Shown here: piece by piece, positions 1 through 5,381 of the stretch
Layout: each line of letters starts with the position of its first letter
Position numbering within the stretch: the stretch's first letter is position 1
NCBI GenBank assembly: GCA_031290715.1
Contig: JAITNA010000059.1
Coordinates: 1-6,779 of the forward strand
Direction: 5' to 3'
Source: Eubacteriales Family XIII. Incertae Sedis bacterium
Lineage (GTDB): Bacteria; Bacillota; Clostridia; Peptostreptococcales; Anaerovoracaceae
Length of the DNA: 6,779 bases
Notes under the pieces: generated by a model
Seen by the model: only the letters and a program-made list of their open reading frames with translations
The model's database searches: none
Told to the model about the DNA's origin: nothing
Position numbers and translations under genes: made by a program

Positions 1-39
1 TTGATCAATAATGGGCGCCCCCTTCAATAATTCCGTCAT
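1..39 (-). CDS. folD: FolD, methylene-THF dehydrogenase/cyclohydrolase (N-terminal fragment, runs off the left edge)
   Basis: Only the first 13 codons are in the window. They read M-T-E-L-L-K-G-A-P-I-I-D-Q from an ATG at position 39. The LLKGAP-type opening followed by hydrophobic residues resembles the N-terminus of many clostridial FolD proteins, as I remember them. A ribosome binding site, GAAGGAG, ends 4 nt before the ATG. The gene begins 19 nt after the fchA stop, so it is very probably co-transcribed with fhs and fchA. FolD catalyses NAD(P)-dependent oxidation of methylene-THF to methenyl-THF and usually also its hydrolysis to 10-formyl-THF. The call rests on a very short peptide plus context; the start codon and ribosome binding site are seen directly, the identity is inferred. 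Confidence 0.6.
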   Translation of the reverse strand, partial: MTELLKGAPIIDQ

Positions 40-58
40 ATCACTCCTTCAATTGCCC

Positions 59-787
59 TCACCCCTGCTCCGCGAGCAAGCTCTCAATTCCCTCAAAAAC
101 CGCATCGGCGAGCGGCAGGTATTTTTCGAGCAGCGCCTTCCCCTCGCTGTTGGCCCGGTCCGCAAACGCCCGATCGCGAAGGCTCTTCGTATTGACGCAT
201 ACATTCAGCCACGCGGCTTGCATCGCGGCCTTGGCAAGCGCCGCCCCGCAAGCGGCGTCGCTCACCGCAAGCACATTGCCCTTCTCCGCAAACGTCCCCA
301 TCAATTCGACGACCTCGCCGCATTTTCGCATCATGTCGAGCGGGACATCCGAGGCCTGTTTCAGACAAGCCTCCATCACGCGCGCCTTCGATTCGCGCGC
401 TTCCTCCGTATCCGCCGGCATACGGTACGCCCCGGCCAACGGCGCGAACACCTCCGCGTCCTTTTCGATCAATTCCAAGAGTTCCTTTTGCACGCGGTAA
501 GCCGCGACCTTGCCGGTCTGCATATCCTCTTGCACAGCGGCGTATTTTTCCTTGCCGATGGTGAGGTTCGCCACCATCCCGCCGAGCGCGGCGCCGAGCG
601 CGCCCGCAAGCGCCGCCGCCCCGCCGCCGCCCGGCACAGGGGCTTTTGAGGAGAGCTCCAGTACAAATTCATCGACCGCGATATCCCGAAGCGCCCGCTT
701 CTTTTTCACCTCGTTGACAAAACCCTGCGGGACCGCCCCGCTGCCGGAGGTCACAGGCCGATCATCTTTCTTCCCAAACAGCGCCAT
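59..787 (-). CDS. fchA: Methenyl-THF cyclohydrolase FchA / formiminotransferase-cyclodeaminase family protein
   Basis: This 242-residue cytoplasmic protein belongs to the cyclodeaminase/cyclohydrolase family. Visible family features are the glycine-rich APVPGGGGAAAL segment (residues 49-60), MVANLTIGKEKY (71-82), EKDAEVF with a likely catalytic Asp110, and the AVSDAACGAALAKAA helix (174-188). The single-domain form either interconverts 10-formyl-THF and 5,10-methenyl-THF or acts as formimino-THF cyclodeaminase. Its place between fhs and folD, with no glutamate formiminotransferase domain or histidine-degradation gene nearby, favours the cyclohydrolase role. The start at 787 is supported by a purine-rich GAGGGG about 8 to 10 nt upstream. 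About 35 residues precede the usual start of the domain: a charged, Ser/Gly-rich leader (MALFGKKDD onward) that is not a signal peptide. The gene is preceded by a 164-nt gap filled mostly by a palindromic repeat. Confidence 0.88.
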   Translation of the reverse strand: MALFGKKDDRPVTSGSGAVPQGFVNEVKKKRALRDIAVDEFVLELSSKAPVPGGGGAAALAGALGAALGGMVANLTIGKEKYAAVQEDMQTGKVAAYRVQKELLELIEKDAEVFAPLAGAYRMPADTEEARESKARVMEACLKQASDVPLDMMRKCGEVVELMGTFAEKGNVLAVSDAACGAALAKAAMQAAWLNVCVNTKSLRDRAFADRANSEGKALLEKYLPLADAVFEGIESLLAEQG

Positions 788-812
788 CTATCTCACCCCT
801 CGCCTAAACCAC

Positions 813-899
813 TGTCATTCTTGGGGCCGCCGCTTGCGGCGGGTTCCGAGAATCCAGTGATTGGCAATACCCTGGATTCCCGCATTCGCGGGAATGACA
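813..899. repeat. Dispersed palindromic element, near-complete copy A, in the fhs-fchA gap
   Basis: The outer ends are an exact inverted repeat, TGTCATTC (813-820) and GAATGACA (892-899). The inner ends form a second one, GAATCCAG (850-857) and CTGGATTC (872-879), around a 14-nt spacer. Each half also folds on itself. The left half has CCGCCGC/GCGGCGG (827-833 with 836-842), extended by TTCTTGG/CCGAGAA with one G-T wobble. The right half has TTCCCGC/GCGGGAA (877-883 with 888-894) around a 4-nt loop. No U-tract follows on the minus-strand transcript, so it does not look like an intrinsic terminator. It could act as a REP-like mRNA stabiliser or attenuator between fhs and fchA. Fragments of the same element lie in the 3' end of ylqF and upstream of ylqF. 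Confidence 0.85.
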
Positions 900-951
900 T
901 TATTTTAGCTGACATCTGACCGCCGCACCAACCCCGCCTCCCAAAAAACTA

Positions 952-2616
952 TCAAAACAGCCCGCTGATTACACCGTTCTCATCCACATCGATCTTCTCG
1001 GCCGCCGGTACCCTCGGCAGCCCCGGCATGGTCATAATATCCCCCGTCAGCGCGACGAGGAAGCCCGCGCCCGCCGAAACCTTGAGATTCCGCACGGTCA
1101 GCGTGAAGCCCTCGGGCGCGCCGACGAGATTCGGATCGTCCGAAAAGCTGTACTGCGTTTTCGCGATGCAGATGGGCAGCCCGCCGAAGCCGAGCGCTTC
1201 CAAACGGTCGGCCTGTTTGGAAGCCGCCGCGGAAAACGATACCTCCGCAGCGCGATAGACCCTTTTCGCAATGGCACGGACCTTCTCGCGAATCCCCATA
1301 TCCAATTCATAGCTATAGCGAAACGCCGACGGCTGTTCGCAAAGCCGCACGACTTCCTCGGCCAAGGCCGCGCCGCCCGCGCCGCCCTTCGCCCAGACCT
1401 CGGACAACAAGGCATTGATGCCAAGCGTCCGGCAGCGCTCCTCCACAAGATCGAGCTCCGCCTGCGTATCGCCGGGAAAGCGGTTGATCGCCACGACCGC
1501 CGGCAGCCCGTAAACCTGCGTAATGTTTTCAATATGCCGCAGCAGATTGGGAATCCCCCGGTCTAACGCGCCCAAATCTTCACGCGCCAAATCCGCGTTC
1601 AGCGCGCCGCCGTGGTGTTTGAGCGCCCGCACCGTCGCGACAAGGACGACCGCCGACGGCGTAATCCCCGCCATGCGGCACTTGATGTCGAAGAATTTTT
1701 CCGCGCCCAAGTCCGCGCCGAAGCCGGCTTCCGTGACCACATAGTCGGACAGCTTCAGCGCGGCCTTCGTCGAGGTCACGCTGTTGCAGCCGTGCGCGAT
1801 GTTGGCAAAGGGTCCCCCGTGCAAAAAGGCCGGCGTCCCCTCCAAGGTCTGGACGAGATTGGGCTTGATTGCGTCCTTCAAAAGCGCCGCCATCGCGCCC
1901 GCGGCCCGAAGCTGCCCCGCCGTGACCGGATCATCCTCATAGGTATAGCCCACGACAATCCGCGCAAGCCGCGCCTTCAAATCGGCGAGGTCCGACGCCA
2001 GACAAAGCACCGCCATCACCTCGCTCGCCACCGTAATGTCGTAAAAATCCTCGCGCGGCACCCCGTTCACGCGCCCGCCGAGCCCGTCCGTCAGGAAACG
2101 GAGCTGCCGGTCGTTCATATCGACGCAGCGATGCCACGTGATCCGGCGCGGGTCGATATTCAGCGGATTGCCCTGATAAATATGGTTGTCAAGCATGGCC
2201 GCAAGCAGATTGTTTGCCGCCCCGATCGCGTGCATGTCGCCCGTGAAATGCAGATTGATATCCTCCATCGGGATCACCTGCGCCCATCCCCCGCCGGCCG
2301 CGCCGCCCTTGATTCCGAACACCGGCCCGAGCGACGGTTCGCGGAGCGCCACCATCGCCTGTTTCCCGATCTTCCGAAGCCCGTCCGCCAGACCGACCGT
2401 CGTCGTCGTTTTGCCTTCCCCGGCCGGCGTCGGCGTGATCGCGGTCACGAGCACCAATTTGCCCTGTTTCCCGCCGTCCGCGCCGCGCCCCGTATTAACC
2501 TTCGCCTTGTATTTCCCGTAATGTTCGAGCGCCGACGGATCGATTCCCGCCGCCCTCGCAATCTCGTCGATCGGCCGCGGCTGAACGCTCTGCGCAATTT
2601 CAATATCGCTTTTCAT
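952..2616 (-). CDS. fhs: Formate--tetrahydrofolate ligase (10-formyl-THF synthetase)
   Basis: Fhs joins formate to tetrahydrofolate with ATP hydrolysis to give 10-formyl-THF, the first THF-dependent step of formate assimilation and of the methyl branch of the Wood-Ljungdahl pathway. From the ATG at 2616 the protein has 554 residues, close to the family's usual 555-560. Diagnostic segments are the ATP-binding loop TPTPAGEGKTTT (61-72), LREPSLGPVFGIKGGAAGGG (91-110), the signature around FANIAHGCNSVTSTKAA (270-286) leading into TEAGFGADLGAEKFFDIKC, CIAKTQYSFSDDP (483-495), and the C-terminal LTGDIMTMPGLPR (523-535). The frame stays open upstream to an ATG at 2718, but that start would overlap the thioesterase gene and add 34 atypical residues. 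MKSDIEIAQ is the normal family start and has a GGAGG 11 nt upstream. It lies 38 nt after the thioesterase gene and heads the fhs-fchA-folD series. Confidence 0.97.
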   Translation of the reverse strand: MKSDIEIAQSVQPRPIDEIARAAGIDPSALEHYGKYKAKVNTGRGADGGKQGKLVLVTAITPTPAGEGKTTTTVGLADGLRKIGKQAMVALREPSLGPVFGIKGGAAGGGWAQVIPMEDINLHFTGDMHAIGAANNLLAAMLDNHIYQGNPLNIDPRRITWHRCVDMNDRQLRFLTDGLGGRVNGVPREDFYDITVASEVMAVLCLASDLADLKARLARIVVGYTYEDDPVTAGQLRAAGAMAALLKDAIKPNLVQTLEGTPAFLHGGPFANIAHGCNSVTSTKAALKLSDYVVTEAGFGADLGAEKFFDIKCRMAGITPSAVVLVATVRALKHHGGALNADLAREDLGALDRGIPNLLRHIENITQVYGLPAVVAINRFPGDTQAELDLVEERCRTLGINALLSEVWAKGGAGGAALAEEVVRLCEQPSAFRYSYELDMGIREKVRAIAKRVYRAAEVSFSAAASKQADRLEALGFGGLPICIAKTQYSFSDDPNLVGAPEGFTLTVRNLKVSAGAGFLVALTGDIMTMPGLPRVPAAEKIDVDENGVISGLF

Positions 2617-2627
2617 TTCCAATATTT

Positions 2628-2632
2628 CCTCC
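2628..2632 (-). promoter_or_regulatory. Ribosome binding site that decides the fhs start
   Basis: GGAGG on the minus strand, 11 nt before the ATG at 2616. It supports this start over the in-frame ATG at 2718, which lies inside the thioesterase gene. Confidence 0.75.
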
Positions 2633-2653
2633 AAAAACAACCCCCTGTCTTGA

Positions 2654-3403
2654 TTATTCAAATTCAATAACAGAACCAAACACCTGTGTGCCGCCCTCTT
2701 TCCCGATGCCGTCCACATAGAGCGATTTCCCCGCAGGGCCCTCCGCCTCCGCGCGGCGCAGCACGATCGTTTCGCCGGGCACAGCTTCGTTCAAATAATG
2801 CACCTCGATGGCGCGAACCGCCTTCGCCTTGTGCTCGGGGACGGATATGCAATCCATTACATATTCCACATAACGGGCATTGTTGATGTGTTCGTTATAA
2901 TCAATATCGCTGTATCCGATGGGCTTCTCGTAGATAGGCACGGCGCCCTCGGTCGGATGCAGCTTCCCCAGGCGCTTCTCCAGCGCGCGGTCCGTGTTGA
3001 GCTCGATGTTGAAATAATCGAGCAGCTTCCCGCGTATGATTTCGCGCGTTTCAAGCTTCATAATAATCCACGTCGAAGCGGCGCGGACCATCGTGTTCCC
3101 GGCCTCATCCTTGATGGCATAGTCCCGCTCATACAGCGCGCGCGGCGCCTGCGGCCAAGTCTGAACCGTGACCTTGTCGTGCAGCATAGGATATTTGTCC
3201 ACCTCAAGGCGCGCGCGCATGAGGATCCAGGCCGCGCCGTGATCCGCGCGGAGCCGCTCCACGCTCGCGCCGAGATTGGCGGCGTGCAGGCTCGCGATGT
3301 CCTGAAAAAACCCGAACATCGTGCTAAGCCGCAGCTTGCTTGCGAAATCCACATCGCTGCTCGTGATGAAATGTTCTGTCGTGTAGACCGGTACCGCGTT
3401 CAT
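2654..3403 (-). CDS. Acyl-ACP thioesterase (FatA/FatB-like, double hot-dog)
   Basis: This 249-residue protein matches bacterial members of the plant-type acyl-ACP thioesterase family in length and layout. Such enzymes release free fatty acids from acyl carrier protein in the cytoplasm. The first hot-dog repeat covers roughly residues 5-125, with DIASLHAANLG (35-45) and WPQAPRALYERDY (83-95). The second covers roughly 155-249 and carries the active-site signature DIDYNEHINNARY (166-178), giving Asp168, Asn170 and His172. Glu206 in HYLNEAVPGE sits 34 residues after the His, the spacing I recall for the catalytic Glu of plant FatB. A GGGGAAGGG stretch precedes the ATG at 3403 with a 7-nt spacer. 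The gene lies between the alcohol dehydrogenase and fhs, with short gaps on both sides. Chain-length preference cannot be read from the sequence. Confidence 0.92.
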   Translation of the reverse strand: MNAVPVYTTEHFITSSDVDFASKLRLSTMFGFFQDIASLHAANLGASVERLRADHGAAWILMRARLEVDKYPMLHDKVTVQTWPQAPRALYERDYAIKDEAGNTMVRAASTWIIMKLETREIIRGKLLDYFNIELNTDRALEKRLGKLHPTEGAVPIYEKPIGYSDIDYNEHINNARYVEYVMDCISVPEHKAKAVRAIEVHYLNEAVPGETIVLRRAEAEGPAGKSLYVDGIGKEGGTQVFGSVIEFE

Positions 3404-3430
3404 ATGTTTTCCCTTCCCCTTGCCGTTACG

Positions 3431-3482
3431 AACTCATCTTAGCAAATTCATCTTACAAATTCATCTTACAAACTCATCTTGT
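3431..3482. repeat. 13-14 bp tandem repeat covering the alcohol dehydrogenase stop codon, four copies
   Basis: The core TCATCTT recurs at 3434, 3448, 3461 and 3474 (spacings 14, 13, 13) within near-identical units of the form AAATTCATCTTAC. Read on the coding strand, the unit is the last codons and stop of the alcohol dehydrogenase gene (AAG ATG AGT TTG TAA), repeated three more times downstream with small changes. It fills most of the gap before the thioesterase gene. It probably arose by replication slippage. Confidence 0.85.
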
Positions 3483-4659
3483 AAATTTCATACGCGTCCT
3501 TGGCGTAAATCTTTTTGATCCCGCCGATCGGCGTTTCCGCAAGGCCGAAAGCGGCGCCCGTCATCTTCATCCCCATCTCCTCGATCCGCGACCCGTCCAC
3601 GCCGACGTCCGCAAGCGCGGCCGGCAGGCCGAGCCTGTTGAAAAACCCGCGAAGCCGGGCGATCCCTTCCAGAATCACATCGTCCTTCGTGCGGAATCCG
3701 CCGCTGACGCCCATCACCTTGACCGCGAATTGCAGGAACATATCCCGATCCTCCGCGTAGATATATTTCATCCAATTCGGCGTGAGAATCGCCAGTCCCG
3801 CCCCGTGCGGAATATCGTAAATCGCGCTGATTTCGTGCTCCATCTCGTGACAGGCCCAATCCTGCACGCGGCCCACGCCGAGAATGTCGTTATGCGCGAC
3901 CGTACCCGAAAACGCGACCTCGGCCCAAGCGTCGTAGTTTTCGGGATGCTCCATGAGTATGGCCGCATTTTTCATAATGGCCGCAAGCGTCGCCTCCGCA
4001 AGCGCGTCAGTCAGGTCCGTATGCTTTGTGGGTGTGAAATAACGCTCGAAAATATGGCTCATCATGTCGGCTGTGCCGTTGGCAATCTGGTTTTTCGGCA
4101 GCGTGAAGAAAAACTCCGGATTGACGATGCTGACGCGCGGGCGAATCGCGTCCGAAGCCGTGCCGTACTTCGTTTGTTTTTCTTCGTTGGAGAGAACGCT
4201 GTTCCAGCTCATCTCGCTGCCCGCCGCGGGAATCGTGAGAATCGCCGCAATCGGAAGCGCGTCCTTGATCCGCTTACTGCCCTTCGTCGTAAGGTCGTAA
4301 GCTTCCCAGATATCGCCGTCATAGCGCACGCCGGCCGCGATACCCTTGGCGCTGTCAATGACACTGCCGCCGCCGACCGCAAGCACCGCGTCCGCGCCTT
4401 CCCGCTTGGCAAGCTCGATCCCGCGGTAAACAAGGGAAACGCGCGGATTGGGCTGTACGCCGCCGATTTCGCAATAATCAATCCCGTATTCGGCCAAAGA
4501 CGCCGTCACCTCCGCAAACACGCCGTTCCGCTTGATCCGGTCGCTGCCGAAAACAATCAACGCTTTCTTCGCGAACGGCGCCATCAGCTTCCCGATGTTT
4601 TTGTGCTCGCCTTTCCCGAAAATCAATCTCGTAGGTAAATAAAGTTTAAAATTGTTCAT
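3466..4659 (-). CDS. Iron-containing (type III) alcohol dehydrogenase, BDH/YqhD-like
   Basis: This is a 397-residue group III metal-dependent alcohol dehydrogenase that interconverts aldehydes and alcohols with NAD(P)H. The N-terminal nucleotide-binding domain shows GGGSVID (96-102) and LTIPAAGSEMS (141-151). The C-terminal helical domain supplies the metal ligands Asp198 and His202 (in TADMMSHIFE), His271 (in ACHEMEH) and His285 (in IPHGAGLA). These four spacings equal those I recall for E. coli YqhD (Asp194, His198, His267, His281), which favours the NADPH-dependent butanol dehydrogenase/YqhD branch over FucO. The substrate cannot be fixed, and the cofactor loop (VFGSDRIKRNG, 36-46) is not a textbook NADPH loop. 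A GTG lies one codon upstream at 4662 but only 2 nt from the ribosome binding site, so the ATG at 4659 is preferred. It begins 38 nt after rnhB. Confidence 0.93.
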   Translation of the reverse strand: MNNFKLYLPTRLIFGKGEHKNIGKLMAPFAKKALIVFGSDRIKRNGVFAEVTASLAEYGIDYCEIGGVQPNPRVSLVYRGIELAKREGADAVLAVGGGSVIDSAKGIAAGVRYDGDIWEAYDLTTKGSKRIKDALPIAAILTIPAAGSEMSWNSVLSNEEKQTKYGTASDAIRPRVSIVNPEFFFTLPKNQIANGTADMMSHIFERYFTPTKHTDLTDALAEATLAAIMKNAAILMEHPENYDAWAEVAFSGTVAHNDILGVGRVQDWACHEMEHEISAIYDIPHGAGLAILTPNWMKYIYAEDRDMFLQFAVKVMGVSGGFRTKDDVILEGIARLRGFFNRLGLPAALADVGVDGSRIEEMGMKMTGAAFGLAETPIGGIKKIYAKDAYEIYKMSL

Positions 4660-4664
4660 CACTG

Positions 4665-4670
4665 CCCTCC
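4665..4670 (-). promoter_or_regulatory. Ribosome binding site that decides the alcohol dehydrogenase start
   Basis: GGAGGG on the minus strand, 5 nt before the ATG at 4659 but only 2 nt before the adjacent GTG at 4662. The spacing favours the ATG. Confidence 0.7.
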
Positions 4671-4674
4671 ATCC

Positions 4675-4695
4675 ATTATTATATTATTATTATTC
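4675..4695. repeat. ATT-trinucleotide run in the rnhB-alcohol dehydrogenase gap
   Basis: A short AT-only tract of repeated ATT units, broken once by ATATT, fills the gap between rnhB and the alcohol dehydrogenase and stands out against the GC-rich surroundings. On the minus strand it contains TATAAT (4683-4678), but I see no good -35 box at a suitable distance, so a promoter is only weakly suggested. Confidence 0.6.
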
Positions 4696-4697
4696 TA

Positions 4698-5381
4698 TCA
4701 CAAATTTTTGAGGAATGACCGGCGGTGGATGGGCGTCAGTCCCAAAGCGCGCAGACCCTCGTAATGCTCCGCGGTCCCGTAGCCCTTATTTTTTGAAAAT
4801 CCGTAGCCTGGATAGATATTGTCAAACTCCGTCATAATGCGGTCGCGCGTCACCTTGGCCACGATGGAAGCGGCCGCGATCGACACGCTTTTCTCGTCGC
4901 CCTTGATGATGGCCGTCCCCGGAATCTTCGCCTCGGGCAGCTTCACCGCGTCGACGAGCAAATGCCCGATTGAAATATCGCCGCTTTGGGAAGCCGCGTC
5001 CCATTGCTTCGCCGCGAGCATTTCGTTTGCGGCCCGAACCGCGTCCGCCATCGCCGCTTTCGTCGCGTTCAGGATATTCACCTCGTCAATGCGCGCGTTC
5101 CCGACAAGCCCGATGCCGTAGCCCAGCGCCCGTTCCGTAATCACAGCATACAATTCATTCCGCTTTTTTTCCGATAATTTTTTGGAGTCGTTCACGCCGA
5201 CGATGTCAAAATCCGGCGGCAGTACGACGCAGGCCGCGCAAACCGGCCCCGCGAGCGGCCCGCGCCCGACCTCGTCCACACCGCCGATGTACAGCACGCC
5301 CTTTTCATAAAGCGCCCGCTCGTAAGAGAGCATTTCCTCCAATTTCTGTTTCAGAAATTCCTCGCGCTCAGCCTTCTTCAT
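4698..5381 (-). CDS. rnhB: Ribonuclease HII
   Basis: RNase HII cuts RNA in RNA-DNA hybrids and removes single ribonucleotides from DNA. The 227-residue protein has the family signature YIGGVDEVGRGPLAGPV (31-47). The DEDD catalytic set is visible: Asp36-Glu37, Asp144 in LLVDAVKLPE, and Asp162 in KGDEKS. The 18-residue spacing between the last two matches the Thermotoga enzyme as I recall it. The GRG motif (39-41) that senses the ribose 2'-OH, NDSKKLSEKKR (64-74), SIAAASIVAKVTRDR (167-181) and YPGYGFSKNKGYGT (190-203) are also present. A charged helix of about 28 residues precedes the domain, as is common in Bacillota. The start codon lies inside the end of ylqF (14-nt overlap), suggesting translational coupling. 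A purine-rich GGAGAGG lies about 12 nt upstream. Confidence 0.97.
   Translation of the reverse strand: MKKAEREEFLKQKLEEMLSYERALYEKGVLYIGGVDEVGRGPLAGPVCAACVVLPPDFDIVGVNDSKKLSEKKRNELYAVITERALGYGIGLVGNARIDEVNILNATKAAMADAVRAANEMLAAKQWDAASQSGDISIGHLLVDAVKLPEAKIPGTAIIKGDEKSVSIAAASIVAKVTRDRIMTEFDNIYPGYGFSKNKGYGTAEHYEGLRALGLTPIHRRSFLKNL

Noticed and set aside
813..899. Repeat copy A as an intrinsic terminator or a CRISPR unit
   Set aside because: No U-tract follows the stems on the transcribed strand, and the copies are dispersed and palindromic, not regularly spaced with unique spacers.
1612..2670. Plus-strand open frame of about 350 codons opposite fhs
   Set aside because: It is antisense to the highly conserved fhs. 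It encodes an Arg/His-rich sequence with no family motif and is explained by GC-rich codon use on the other strand.
2617..2718. Upstream in-frame extension of fhs to an ATG at 2718
   Set aside because: It adds 34 atypical residues, overlaps the thioesterase gene by 65 nt, and lacks the ribosome binding site that the ATG at 2616 has.
3730..4638. Plus-strand open frame of about 300 codons opposite the alcohol dehydrogenase
   Set aside because: It is a shadow of a clear metal-dependent dehydrogenase with intact ligand residues, and it has no motifs of its own.
4659..4700. Promoter for the alcohol dehydrogenase based on TATAAT at 4683-4678
   Set aside because: The AT-rich tract produces TATAAT by chance. 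No convincing -35 hexamer lies 16-18 nt upstream, and the transcript would start almost at the ribosome binding site.
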